IMG/VR virus record: IMGVR_UViG_3300032157_000375
Location: 1-45,797 of that record
Length of the DNA stretch: 45,797 bases
DNA from: a virus
Strand: one strand, 5' to 3'
Shown: positions 16,239-25,290 of the stretch, piece by piece
Numbering within the stretch: the stretch's first letter is position 1
How the letters are laid out: every line of letters starts with the position of its first letter
Position numbers and translations under genes: made by a program
Notes under the pieces: generated by a model
What the model was told of the DNA's origin: nothing
The model's database searches: none
The model's input: only the letters and a program-made list of their open reading frames with translations

Positions 16239-17771
16239 CTACTCCTGCTCGGGCGGATTGCCCGGGGGATTGTTCGGTTCGTCTTCGCGCGGGCCGGTGG
16301 CAGACTTCTGCGTGCCTCCGTCGCCAATCGGCTTGATGCCGAGCCGCTCGAGCTCGGCTTCGTCGCGCACGATCTCGCGGTTGACCTGATCTGGGTTGTC
16401 ACCGCGCGCACGAATGACCTTGCTGCGCGAAGTGATGGCCCACTTCATGGCGGTCACCTGGGCCTCGATCTCCTTCACCGGATCGATCCATGGCATCGAC
16501 GGGCCGGTGTGCGTGCAGTCGTACAACGTTCGCTTGTTGACGCCTGGTGACAGCTTCAACACTCCGGCGGCGAGCGATGCGTCGACGAATGCGTCCCAGA
16601 CCGGCTGACAGAACCGGTAGATCACCGGGCCGGCGAGCATCTGGTAGATCTCGTTCTGCTCGACGAGTTCCTGGCGCTGGGCCGAGTAGGTCCCGTTGTA
16701 GTTCTTCGAAATCGATGAGAACGACGCACCAGTACCCGAGGCCGCGGCTCGCAGTTGCGAATCACGGAACGGAATCAGTGCGTTGTTAGGACGCTTGGTG
16801 TCGATCGTCTGGATCGACTCACCAGGCTGCAGGTCATCGAAGATGAGGCCCGCTTGAAATTCCATCTCGCGCGGTATCGGTTTCCCTTGGGCATCAGTTT
16901 CTTCGGCTGGCTCATAGTCCTGGCCCTGCCCCTTTACGATCGCGGCCGCCATCGAAGCGGCCACCCGGGCGGCTACTCGCTCGGCCTCGTCGATCTCTTT
17001 CACATCGTCGAGCCGATTCAAGACATTGGCGAACACGGAGACACCGCGAAGCTGATGCAGCCTCTTGCGAAACGCCAGGTGCAGCATCTTGTCCGCGGTG
17101 ATCACCTTGCGCTCGGTGGTCAGCGCGATGCCGTTGTCACCAGGGTGTTGTTTGTAGACGTGATACGCCTTCGGTCGCCCCCACTGCGTAACCTCGATGC
17201 CCTGGATGATTCCCTTCGCCGGCTCGGAGTGATCGAGCGGCACGAAGTCCGCCTCGAGCGCCTCAATGGAAAACGGCACGAGCGTTCCGTGATCGAGGCC
17301 AGGCGCTGTGCCGATGATCAGCTGCGCGAAAACTTCTCCATCGCGAAACCAGGAACGCGCTGCCAGCCGCTGCAGCGAGTAGTAGTCGTGTTGCCAGGTA
17401 ACTTCCGGGCGGAATCGCCAGTCGTCAAACAGATCCAGCAGCTGCCGATTTACCTCGTCGGCGGGTTTGCCATCCTCGAGCAGCACCTGCGGCTCGGGCT
17501 GAATGCCTCCACCTACCGTGCGGGCCACGAGCACGTCGAGGATTCCAGACGCGATATCGTGATTCTCGTCGAGGTGACGCGCCTGCGAACGAATAGGCAG
17601 CGCGGCGCGTTCGTTCTGGGCGTTCGCGCTGCGTCGATCGTTTCTCCACTTGTGCAAACGGCTCGGATCAGCTGCTTCGTAGAAGGCTTTCACGCCGCGC
17701 TCGTAGCGCATGCGCTCGAGCGCCCACCTCGGCGATATCTTGCTGATGACGTAACGGTCGAGCCAGCTCAT
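16239..17771 (-). CDS. Portal protein (lambda gpB family)
   Basis: A 510-residue protein that would form the dodecameric DNA channel at the capsid vertex. Family features include the start with RYxxxxxxR-like helices, the RARxLDENHDIASGILDVLV segment, GTLVPFSIEALEADFVPLDH, and the long helix near residues 250-290. The C-terminal tail is Pro/Glu-rich and probably disordered. It overlaps the gpW gene by 1 base and is followed by the protease-capsid gene. Length and order fit lambda-type portals well. Confidence 0.88.
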   Translation of the reverse strand: MSWLDRYVISKISPRWALERMRYERGVKAFYEAADPSRLHKWRNDRRSANAQNERAALPIRSQARHLDENHDIASGILDVLVARTVGGGIQPEPQVLLEDGKPADEVNRQLLDLFDDWRFRPEVTWQHDYYSLQRLAARSWFRDGEVFAQLIIGTAPGLDHGTLVPFSIEALEADFVPLDHSEPAKGIIQGIEVTQWGRPKAYHVYKQHPGDNGIALTTERKVITADKMLHLAFRKRLHQLRGVSVFANVLNRLDDVKEIDEAERVAARVAASMAAAIVKGQGQDYEPAEETDAQGKPIPREMEFQAGLIFDDLQPGESIQTIDTKRPNNALIPFRDSQLRAAASGTGASFSSISKNYNGTYSAQRQELVEQNEIYQMLAGPVIYRFCQPVWDAFVDASLAAGVLKLSPGVNKRTLYDCTHTGPSMPWIDPVKEIEAQVTAMKWAITSRSKVIRARGDNPDQVNREIVRDEAELERLGIKPIGDGGTQKSATGPREDEPNNPPGNPPEQE

Positions 17772-18013
17772 CAGCAGCCCCTGAACGACGCACGCTTCAT
17801 GCTGAGACGTGAGCCGCCGGCAGCGAGCCGAGACTTCTCCGCGACGATGCCGCGCCAGTAGTTGATGAGCTTGATCACGTCTTCAGCGTTTCGGTACGTG
17901 ACCGTGCGGCCGTTGACCGTGACGCTACCGAGCGACCCCGAGGGGTCCGCAATCTGCGCCTCGATCAGGGCATCGAGCACCTGCTGGGCTTGTGCGAGCG
18001 TGATACCACTCAT
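17771..18013 (-). CDS. Head-tail joining protein gpW
   Basis: An 80-residue protein of the gpW family. MSGITLAQAQQVLDALIEAQ and the later VTVNGRTVTYRNAEDVIKLI show the helix, two-strand hairpin and helix of gpW, which completes the portal and stabilises packaged DNA in lambda. The ATG at 18013 overlaps the terminase stop (ATGA); four residues upstream in the same frame are probably not translated. Placed between terminase and portal, as in lambda. Confidence 0.85.
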   Translation of the reverse strand: MSGITLAQAQQVLDALIEAQIADPSGSLGSVTVNGRTVTYRNAEDVIKLINYWRGIVAEKSRLAAGGSRLSMKRASFRGC

Positions 18014-19926
18014 CGGCGAAACCATCCTTTGCGTGAGAATTTTCCCGGCGGACGCGGTGCGGTAGGCTTCGGCGCTATCTGCTGCGGCGCACGACTCAAA
18101 CTCATTTCCTCGCGTATTGCCGCCACATGCGCTGCGGTCACCGGCTCGTGATCGTCGATGACAACGGGCTGACGACTCGCCGCGCTCGACCGAGCCTTAC
18201 CCTTTGAGAGTCGCTCCAGCCACTTCGGTCCGCCGCGGCCCAACATGGCCGCGTACCCGTAGATCCAGCAGTCCTGCGCTTCCTGTCTGATGCCCTGCGC
18301 CTTCGGCTCCCAGGCGAGAATCTGACGTCCCTTGTGCTTTCTCGGGAACGCCTTTTCGCTGGTGAGCTGTTTGCAGAACTCTTCGTCAGCGGTCGCCGGG
18401 AAATGGATGTAGCTAGGACCGGGCTCCTGGACGTGGCGAAGTCGGCCATAAAGAACACCCTTGATGGTGTCGACACCGAGGATGTACACACTCGCGCGGG
18501 ACTTGCCTCCGCGGCGCACCTTCTTCGGCCACGCAAGAATCCCAGGTCCCCCGCGCCCCTTGATCGCGAACACGCGGCGCCGCTTGCGCGACACCACGAA
18601 ATCGTAAACACGCTGCGTGTGATGACCGCCCGAGTCGATGCAGACTGCTTCGACGGCGAGCTCGCGCCCGTCCTCGGTGGTGTACCGCTGCAGTAGATAC
18701 GGGTCGACGTCCTTGTTCCAAAACGCGATGCTGTCCGGATCGCCGCGCACCACGTGCTGCTCGAGGATCCAGCATTCTTCGTCCGCACCCCAGCCAATCA
18801 GCTGCAGCTCGACACGATCGTCCTGCGTGTCGCCACCGATCGTGAGCATCAACACACCGGCTGGAATCGTCTTCGGGGAATACTGCTCTTTGCGCTCTAG
18901 CAGCCCCTTCGCTTCTATCGTTTGGCCGCCGGTCTCTTCCCAAGTCTCCGCCAGCGACGTGTTCGTGAAAGTCTTCAGCTTCTCCGGGTCGCCCTTCGCA
19001 TCGAGAAACTCGCGGACCAGGTCAGGAAGCCGCACGAACGTCGACGCGATCGCGTTGATGTGCCAGCCCGCGACGCCCTTGAAGGGTTTCTGGGCGCGCC
19101 ACTGCCCAAGCACCGTGGCTGCCCACCGCTCGACATCGGTCCAAAGAACGCCACAGTGCTCGCATCCGTAGCGCGCGGTGTCCGGATCCAAGGGATCGAA
19201 CTTCACCTGCGCCCACTTGAGCACCTGGTGCTCACCGCAGTGCGGACACGGCACCCACCATTGCCGCTTGTCCGAGGACTCGTAGCGGGCCTCGATCTCG
19301 CTCGCACCTTTAATCGTGGGTGTAGAGCCACCCATGATCTTGCGATTCCAGAATGCCTGCGTGCGCTTGATCGCGAGGTTCAACGGATTGCCCTCGGTGC
19401 CAGCGCTTGGTGGATAGCGATCTATCTCGTCAGCCAGGAGCACTCGAATCGGATGCATCGCCAAGCCCGCGGGAGAATTTGCCCCCGCGAGAATCAGGTG
19501 ACCGCCCGTGTACTTCTTGCGAAGAAGGGTGTTCGAGCTATCACGTGTCTTCGCGTCAGAGAACGCACCACGCAGCTTCGGCGTGTCGCGCACCATCGGC
19601 GCCAAACGCGTCTTTGAAAAGTCCTCCGCGCCCTGCAGCGTCGGCATCACCAACATCTGCGGCGCAGGATCTTCGACCGCGAAGAAGTCGATGATGTTTT
19701 CAATCGACGAGGTCCACGCGACCTGCGCGGACTTCATCACCCAGCCTTCGCGGATGTCGGGATCGTTCGCCGCATCCATCCACTCGCGCGCCCACGGAAC
19801 ACGGGTGGTGTCCCATTGACCTGGCTCGGCCGAAGTCTCTCGTGAGAGCCGTCGATACAGGTCCGCCCACTGGCTGACCTTGAGCCGCGGTGGCGGCCTA
19901 ATGCTCCTCGCGAGCCGCTGCATCAT
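18010..19926 (-). CDS. terL: Terminase large subunit (lambda gpA family)
   Basis: About 638 residues from the ATG at 19926 (another ATG follows directly). The ATPase half has a Walker A-like KSAQVAWTS at 65-73, in the loose form of gpA terminases, and Walker B VLLADEID at 162-169. A CPHC...CEHC pair near residues 230-265 may bind zinc. The C-terminal half is the nuclease. It packages phage DNA into proheads and cuts it; lambda-type gpA makes cohesive ends at cos. It overlaps the small subunit gene by 29 bases. No obvious cos site could be picked out. Confidence 0.88.
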   Translation of the reverse strand: MMQRLARSIRPPPRLKVSQWADLYRRLSRETSAEPGQWDTTRVPWAREWMDAANDPDIREGWVMKSAQVAWTSSIENIIDFFAVEDPAPQMLVMPTLQGAEDFSKTRLAPMVRDTPKLRGAFSDAKTRDSSNTLLRKKYTGGHLILAGANSPAGLAMHPIRVLLADEIDRYPPSAGTEGNPLNLAIKRTQAFWNRKIMGGSTPTIKGASEIEARYESSDKRQWWVPCPHCGEHQVLKWAQVKFDPLDPDTARYGCEHCGVLWTDVERWAATVLGQWRAQKPFKGVAGWHINAIASTFVRLPDLVREFLDAKGDPEKLKTFTNTSLAETWEETGGQTIEAKGLLERKEQYSPKTIPAGVLMLTIGGDTQDDRVELQLIGWGADEECWILEQHVVRGDPDSIAFWNKDVDPYLLQRYTTEDGRELAVEAVCIDSGGHHTQRVYDFVVSRKRRRVFAIKGRGGPGILAWPKKVRRGGKSRASVYILGVDTIKGVLYGRLRHVQEPGPSYIHFPATADEEFCKQLTSEKAFPRKHKGRQILAWEPKAQGIRQEAQDCWIYGYAAMLGRGGPKWLERLSKGKARSSAASRQPVVIDDHEPVTAAHVAAIREEMSLSRAPQQIAPKPTAPRPPGKFSRKGWFRR

Positions 19927-20413
19927 CAGCGCGAAGTTGCGCTGATGCTGCCGTGTCGAAATGCTCCGCGAGCTCGGTAAGGATGCGGTCGTGTTCGGCG
20001 TCGATGAGATCGCGGGCTGCATTCGGCTTGTCCGGGTTCACGAGCGGTCCGAGCTTCGTGCCGGTGCTCAGCAATTTTTGACGGAAGGTCACGAGCGCCC
20101 TTTCCAGTTCTGGCGCGAGCTGCGCCTGGTCGAGCAGCTCGCCGCGGCGAACCTCGTTTTCCATCGCCGCGCGGTCAGCCTGCTCATGGGCGAGCCGAGC
20201 TCGCTCCTCGTCGAGGCTCAACGTCTGCACGCCGGCGCCACTCAGATGTGCAAACACGCGCGCCAGGCGGTATCTGCGGTGCTGCCGATTAGCCTTGTCG
20301 GTCTCTTCTTCGTCCGGCTCGAGGCCCTCGAGGCGCTTGGCCATGGTCCGGCGGTCGACGTCGAGCTCCACCGACAGCTCGCTAATCGTCCAGAGCTTCG
20401 CCTGCATCCCCAT
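19898..20413 (-). CDS. terS: Terminase small subunit (Nu1-like)
   Basis: A 171-residue protein with an N-terminal helix-turn-helix like Nu1 (LWTISELSVELDVDRRTMAKRLEG, residues 7-29) and a long charged C-terminal helix (ERARLAHEQADRAAMENEV). It would bind the packaging site and load the large subunit. It lies directly before terL and after a 194-base stretch that separates it from the integrase gene; that stretch shows no gene, and could hold a packaging or attachment site, though I see none for certain. Confidence 0.82.
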   Translation of the reverse strand: MGMQAKLWTISELSVELDVDRRTMAKRLEGLEPDEEETDKANRQHRRYRLARVFAHLSGAGVQTLSLDEERARLAHEQADRAAMENEVRRGELLDQAQLAPELERALVTFRQKLLSTGTKLGPLVNPDKPNAARDLIDAEHDRILTELAEHFDTAASAQLRADDAAAREEH

Positions 20414-20607
20414 GGGTCAGGCCTGGTGGCGCATAGGCGCCCCCATATCTAGCGACTTTTTGCGAGCCGCTGGCCACCCACCCGCAAGGCGCCAGAGGGA
20501 CCCGTGCTCAGCCGGGGCCTCGCTTGAATGGAAACTAATGCGTGGTAACACTCGCTCTCCGCATGCCTTTGTTTGAAGGCTCGGCACGAGCGCCTTGTCA
20601 CAAACTG

Positions 20608-21741
20608 TCACGGCCCGTTGAGTTCTGCAGGACGCACCGATCTCGTGCGTGCCGCATCGAGTGCTGCATGTACATCGGCCGTGCCGACATGCAGGTAGGC
20701 CTCGGTTTGCTCAAGCGAGGCGTGGCGCATGCACTTCTGTACGACGCCTGGCGAGACACCTATCGCGTTCAATCGGGCGGGCAATCCATGCCTGAACGCG
20801 TGCATCCCGGCGTGCTTGAGGCCCAGTCGTTTCAGCGTCGGTCTGAGCTGCCTGGTCCTGACATTGTTGGCCCATAACGGCTTGCCATTGCGGGACACGA
20901 ACAGCAGCCCCTGATCGTTGGTCTGCCATCCCTGCTGGTACGCCTTGAGCAGCTCGGCCAGCTCGGGAAGGATGGGAACATCCGCCCGTGACGTAACCGT
21001 CTTCGGGAGCTGCAGCTTCCCCTGCACTGTCGATTGCCTGACCTTGATCACCAGGGCATCGAGGTCGATGTGCGCCCAGGTGAGCCCGAGCGCCTCGCTA
21101 CACCTCAGCCCTGCATACCCCATGACAGCCCACAACGTGCGCCACGGATCCTCGCTGCCTTCGAGCAGCAGCCTGAGTTCCTGGTCACCGATGTTCCGCT
21201 TGTCACGACCAATGGCCGAGGCCTTGGGCAGCTTGATCGCCTTTCGGTCAATGCGATGCACTGAGAAGCCGTCGCGCCTCGCCTGGGCGAGCGCCTGCAG
21301 CAGAATGGCCAGGATGCTGCGGATAGTTTCACGTGCCTTCGTCGGCGCGATGCGCGCGATATAGCCTTGTATGCGCCTCACGTCGACGCGCTCGAGCAGC
21401 TCGCCCTCGAATTCTCGTGCCAGGTGGAAACCGATCACCGATTTGTACCGGCGCTGCGAGCTCGGGCGCATCAGTGCCACGTGCATCGCCGTGAAGTGCG
21501 CCAGGTACTCACCCACCGTCACCTGCACGCCAGGCTCGAGAGTCTCGGGATTCTGCGAAACCAGCCACCGATCGGCTGCGGCTCGCGCTGCAGACTTACT
21601 CCGCAGATTGCTTTTGTCCCCAATGGTCACTCGCTGCTGCCTGGCGCAGATCTCACCGGTGTCTCGGTTGAGTTCCTTGCGCCTGAGCCTCAAGTACCAG
21701 GTCGGACCGACGAGCTCGAGGTGGCCGGATCCAGCACGCAT
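20608..21741 (-). CDS. int: Tyrosine recombinase / phage integrase
   Basis: A 377-residue tyrosine recombinase with an N-terminal SAM-like DNA-binding domain (about 72-165) and a C-terminal catalytic domain. The active-site residues are all present: R213 (GLRCSEALGL), a likely K247, H314 and R317 (HAFRH), H340 (MRHAS), and nucleophile Y349 (EAYLHV). So it should be active. Its ATG overlaps the stop of the gpZ-like gene (TGATG), which couples it to the late operon. Site-specific integrases are normally in early regions, and this phage also has a serine recombinase at its right end. Confidence 0.88.
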   Translation of the reverse strand: MRAGSGHLELVGPTWYLRLRRKELNRDTGEICARQQRVTIGDKSNLRSKSAARAAADRWLVSQNPETLEPGVQVTVGEYLAHFTAMHVALMRPSSQRRYKSVIGFHLAREFEGELLERVDVRRIQGYIARIAPTKARETIRSILAILLQALAQARRDGFSVHRIDRKAIKLPKASAIGRDKRNIGDQELRLLLEGSEDPWRTLWAVMGYAGLRCSEALGLTWAHIDLDALVIKVRQSTVQGKLQLPKTVTSRADVPILPELAELLKAYQQGWQTNDQGLLFVSRNGKPLWANNVRTRQLRPTLKRLGLKHAGMHAFRHGLPARLNAIGVSPGVVQKCMRHASLEQTEAYLHVGTADVHAALDAARTRSVRPAELNGP

Positions 21742-22313
21742 CAGACCTTGGACCTTCGATAGTTCATTTCGCGCTCAAACTCGATCGGCCACCGCGTGCG
21801 AATCGTGGCCATCACTGCGTCCTGCACTTGGCGTGTTCGGAAGCGCTGCGTGAGGCTCGGACCGAACACCTTGGCAATTTTAGGTCGCGCTGGACCAGGC
21901 GGATCTGCTGTTGTCCGCACGAAAACATGCCCACCGATCCGCTCGACGATGAATGACTTGCGGCCGCGGCGCTGATACACCTTCCGCTGTCCCTTGACCA
22001 CTGCGAACGTGACGCCTTTGCGCTGAGTACGCCTCGCTGCCCAGTCGCGAAGTGGGATCGGATCGCCACTCACCTGCAGATCGCGGACAAGCGACGCGTG
22101 TCCGAACGGAAAAATGATCTCGAAGGCATCCTTGACCACGCCACTCTTGAGCGTGATGCGTTGACGCATTGTCTGATCAGCCGTCTTTCTGGCGCTGGTC
22201 GTCGTGCGGGTCAGCGCACGTGCCGCCGCCTTGTTAACTTCCTTCTTCTCGCCGGCGAACGACTTGCGAGCGGCCTGGATGTCGTACTTGACGCTGAAAC
22301 GAGGAGTGATCAT
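21741..22313 (-). CDS. Minor tail protein Z (gpZ-like)
   Basis: A 190-residue basic protein resembling the lambda gpZ family, with FSVKYDIQAARKSFAGEKKEV at the N-terminus, ALTRTTTSARKTADQTMRQR, and an IxKVFGPSLTQRF motif later. gpZ-like proteins act at the head-tail joining end of the tail. In lambda Z lies between the FII and U genes; here it is upstream of the terminase, separated from other tail genes. It is followed by the integrase with a TGATG overlap. Confidence 0.75.
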   Translation of the reverse strand: MITPRFSVKYDIQAARKSFAGEKKEVNKAAARALTRTTTSARKTADQTMRQRITLKSGVVKDAFEIIFPFGHASLVRDLQVSGDPIPLRDWAARRTQRKGVTFAVVKGQRKVYQRRGRKSFIVERIGGHVFVRTTADPPGPARPKIAKVFGPSLTQRFRTRQVQDAVMATIRTRWPIEFEREMNYRRSKV

Positions 22314-22325
22314 CGAGATCGGCGG

Positions 22326-22949
22326 CTACTGCGCCCTCACGCGAACCTTGTGTCGAAATACCCGCGTCTTGCCATCGATCACCACCGCGATAGGCACGAT
22401 GTAGTCGACATCCGATTCACCAGCTGTGTACGTCAGCAGAATCTTGTGATTCTCAGAAACGGACACATCCGCGATCGTCAGGCCGGACGGCGCCACTTCA
22501 CCGGCCTCGGGTGACGAGATCGGGATGATGCCGTGACTGCCGGGCGCGATGCAGCGCCAGGTCAGGGCCCCGTCAGAGACTTCTGCGTTCAGCTCCTTTG
22601 GCCAGAACGGCTCGCGTGACCCGCTAACACCGCCGGCGCCGCCTTCGGTGCTTGCGACGTAGGCGAACCCATTGGCGATTCGTGGCCGGGCGGCCTCACT
22701 CTCCTGGAAGTACTCGTTGGGCCGCCACTTGGTGGCCACCAGGTCATACAGGTTGAGTTCGATGGCCAGCTGTTCGTCCGGATGCTTGTACGCATCCTTG
22801 AAGTGAGCGAGCGCGGACTCTCCCTGAATGACGAAGAAGACCATCCGCTGTGGGACGGTCTGCGCGGCGCTCTCCGAGCCCTCGCCGGCATGCATGCCCG
22901 GCGGCTGCATGCCGGGAGCATCCATCCCGGGCGGCTGCATGCCTCCCAT
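22326..22949 (-). CDS. Virion-associated protein with proline/methionine-rich N-terminus
   Basis: A 207-residue protein. The first 22 residues are a short repeat of PPGM/APGM units (MGGMQPPGMDAPGMQPPGMH). The rest is globular, with GQVVFFVIQGE-like and IPISSPEAGEVAPSGLTIADV segments, a pattern of Ig-like fibre/decoration proteins encoded with phage fibre genes. No signal peptide. It lies 8 bases after the next fibre gene on the strand and may be part of the same structure. Function is inferred from context. Confidence 0.6.
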   Translation of the reverse strand: MGGMQPPGMDAPGMQPPGMHAGEGSESAAQTVPQRMVFFVIQGESALAHFKDAYKHPDEQLAIELNLYDLVATKWRPNEYFQESEAARPRIANGFAYVASTEGGAGGVSGSREPFWPKELNAEVSDGALTWRCIAPGSHGIIPISSPEAGEVAPSGLTIADVSVSENHKILLTYTAGESDVDYIVPIAVVIDGKTRVFRHKVRVRAQ

Positions 22950-22957
22950 GGGTCACC

Positions 22958-24472
22958 TCAAGGTGTCGTTGCGCAGCTGATGGTGCCGTTGCGATTGCCG
23001 GCCGTGCCGGTGATCACCGCGACGATGAGTGGATCCGTGCCGGTGGCGTCTTCGTATGTTGAGGTTCCGCTGCTGGTCGACAGGTCGCCGCCCACGTACG
23101 CCGTGATCGCGCGGAGCGCGCATTTGAGGTCGATCTGATTGCCGGACTGGTCCTCGATCACGATGCCCTCGATGTCGGCGATCGAGATGTCATTCAGGGC
23201 GGCGATCGCGGTGAGCGTCGCGTCGTCCACGGCCGTGAGCCCTGCACCAGCAACGCCAATGTCGTCGGTCTGGGACTCTACCGCGGCGACGTCAGCGGCA
23301 AGCGACGCGCCAGCCGGCGTTCCTAGCAGCGCGACGACCGCATTGTCGGCAGCGGTAAGCCCTGCACCAGCGGCACCGATGTCGTCGGTCTGCGCTTCGA
23401 TGTCCGCCAGATTGTCCGAGAGGCTGGCCCCCGAGCCGAAATCGTCCGGCGTACCCACGTAGGTGAGCAGGTCGTTGACTGGCTGAAGTTCGGTGTCGAG
23501 GTAGTCCGTGGCATCGGTGCCTTCGATCGATACCACGTTCGCCGAGATTGCATCGATGGGCGCCGAACCAAAGAGCCAGTACGTGATCGTTCCCGAAGGT
23601 GTGACGTTCCAATCCGAGACCGTCGCGGTATCGGTGGAAGACACGTAGTCGGTGATCGCGCGCGTCTGGCAGTAACCCTGCGTCGAGCCGCAGGCCAGGA
23701 CCTGCATGCCCACCACCGAGTCGTTGGCAAACGATGCGGAGGCGTCCAGCTGGATCGTGGTAGACGTTGCGGCCTGCGCCGCGCAGCCACCTCGAGCGAT
23801 ACCGAACTCCTCGTACGCGCCGCATGTGTGATCCAGGAGGGCCTCGAGGCGATCGGCAACAGCCGAGTCACCGCTGACCGAACCCACGTCAGACGGCATG
23901 CGGCCGCCCACCAGCGCAGCGGGCAGCCTGGACTGGATATCCTGTGTGTCCGCCTCGATCGCCGCGGTCTGCGTTTTCACCGCAGCAACGTCAGCGGACA
24001 TGGAGGCGCCGACAGGCGCGCCCAAGCGAGAGAAGCTGTCGCCGGTCTGCGCGCTGCCGATGATGCCAGTGGCCGAGGCGCCGTAATCCTTGTCGTATAC
24101 GGCCTCTTCCACCACCTCGCACACGAGCCGCTCGGTTAGCGCGCCGGACTCGTTCACGTAGATGAACAGCATCCCCACCGTGTTGGTGTCCGTGGCGTCG
24201 AGGTCGCACTCGTACACGCCGAGCGCGTCATGCGCGCACGCACCCGAGTCGTTCTTCTGCGCCATCGCGCCGCAGTCGCCGGCGGCAGCGCACTTCTTCA
24301 GCTGGACGTCGGCCTGGCTGATGGTGAGACCGGTCTCCGCGGTCACACCGTCGGTGGCATCGACGAATTGCCCGATGGGCACCTCGACCGCATCCGACTG
24401 GCGCAGAACGCAGGTCGCCCAGCAGGGTGCTGCGATGAGAACGGCAATCGCCGTGACGAAGAGCTTTTTCAT
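22958..24472 (-). CDS. Phage fibre-like structural protein with Sec signal peptide
   Basis: A 504-residue protein. Residues 1-19 form a signal peptide (MKKLFVTAIAVLIAAPCWA). The rest has the pattern of common phage fibre or shaft proteins, with VPIGQFVDATDGVTAETGL near the start, YECDLDATDTNTVG, DIQSRLPAALVGGRMPSDVG, and degenerate coiled repeats (SLAADVAAVESQTDDIGVAG and relatives, residues about 360-430). The start at 24472 overlaps the upstream stop by ATGA. A signal peptide on a phage structural protein is unusual; it suggests display or periplasmic assembly. Confidence 0.72.
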   Translation of the reverse strand: MKKLFVTAIAVLIAAPCWATCVLRQSDAVEVPIGQFVDATDGVTAETGLTISQADVQLKKCAAAGDCGAMAQKNDSGACAHDALGVYECDLDATDTNTVGMLFIYVNESGALTERLVCEVVEEAVYDKDYGASATGIIGSAQTGDSFSRLGAPVGASMSADVAAVKTQTAAIEADTQDIQSRLPAALVGGRMPSDVGSVSGDSAVADRLEALLDHTCGAYEEFGIARGGCAAQAATSTTIQLDASASFANDSVVGMQVLACGSTQGYCQTRAITDYVSSTDTATVSDWNVTPSGTITYWLFGSAPIDAISANVVSIEGTDATDYLDTELQPVNDLLTYVGTPDDFGSGASLSDNLADIEAQTDDIGAAGAGLTAADNAVVALLGTPAGASLAADVAAVESQTDDIGVAGAGLTAVDDATLTAIAALNDISIADIEGIVIEDQSGNQIDLKCALRAITAYVGGDLSTSSGTSTYEDATGTDPLIVAVITGTAGNRNGTISCATTP

Positions 24473-25290
24473 CGAGTGGCCCTCAATCGGAATATGTCGT
24501 CGTTGGCGGCCGGCGTCGTGTGCATCGCTGTCTGCCGCCTCATGTGGTGGAGCGCGCGCGGTGCATTCGACTGCGGCCCAGCGGGCGGCACTTCGAGCGC
24601 GAGCGTGATCGCTGCATTGGCCGAGTTGTTGACCGTGGCGGTAGTGACGGCAACGGATCCCGCGGTCACGCGCAGGCCGTAGTAGATGCCGATGCCACCA
24701 CCGTTGCTCGAGGTCGTGCCGTCGTCCGAGAGCTCGGATGCACTGGTGAGATCCGCATTTGCCCAGTCGGCGAAGCCCGCGCCGGCGGTGTCGTCGTCGC
24801 GTGTGATGATGTTGAAGACCACGCTGCCGTTCGACGACGTGGTGACCGTGGGCGCGCTCGCGGACGTGCTGGCGACCGTCTTGTTGGACGAGGCGATCGC
24901 GTCGACCAGGTCCGCGAGCGCGGTGGCGGGATTCAGGCCGCGAATGCCGATGATCACGCAGTAGCCGTGATTGGTCGGATCCGTGATGACCGGCGCCGAC
25001 ATCGCACCGCTCGTGGCGCGTGCCATGTACAGCGTGAGGGACGTGGCTCCACCCGCCGCCACCGAACCGCTGGCCACGGCCGAGAAGCCGTTCGCCGTGT
25101 CGAGGGTGTGGTTCGACTCCGTGCTCTCGATCGCGAGGAGGCCGATGTCGTCGGCTTGGTGCGCGGGCCAATTGCACGAGAACGCATTGATCGAGCTCGC
25201 CGGCGTGCCGGCAACGACGTCGAGTGCGTGCGCCGGCACCGCGACGAGCAGCGCGCAGACAAGGAAGCTGCGCAGCAGCTTAACGATCAT
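24469..25290 (-). CDS. Secreted beta-rich protein of the fibre cluster
   Basis: A 273-residue protein with a signal peptide at about residues 1-22 (MIVKLLRSFLVCALLVAVPA HA) and a mature beta-sandwich of the type seen in phage proteins that read ..GLLAIESTE..TLDTANGFSAV..., GATSLTLYMARATSG and VTTATVNNSANAAITLALEV. The C-terminus after residue 240 is basic and low-complexity (ALHHMRRQTA). Starts at the ATG at 25290, 11 bases inside the previous gene. Exported by inference; substrate or partner unknown. Confidence 0.68.
   Translation of the reverse strand: MIVKLLRSFLVCALLVAVPAHALDVVAGTPASSINAFSCNWPAHQADDIGLLAIESTESNHTLDTANGFSAVASGSVAAGGATSLTLYMARATSGAMSAPVITDPTNHGYCVIIGIRGLNPATALADLVDAIASSNKTVASTSASAPTVTTSSNGSVVFNIITRDDDTAGAGFADWANADLTSASELSDDGTTSSNGGGIGIYYGLRVTAGSVAVTTATVNNSANAAITLALEVPPAGPQSNAPRALHHMRRQTAMHTTPAANDDIFRLRATR

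Noticed and set aside
20414-20607. Possible att or tRNA site between integrase and terminase
   Set aside because: No tRNA fold and no visible direct repeats.
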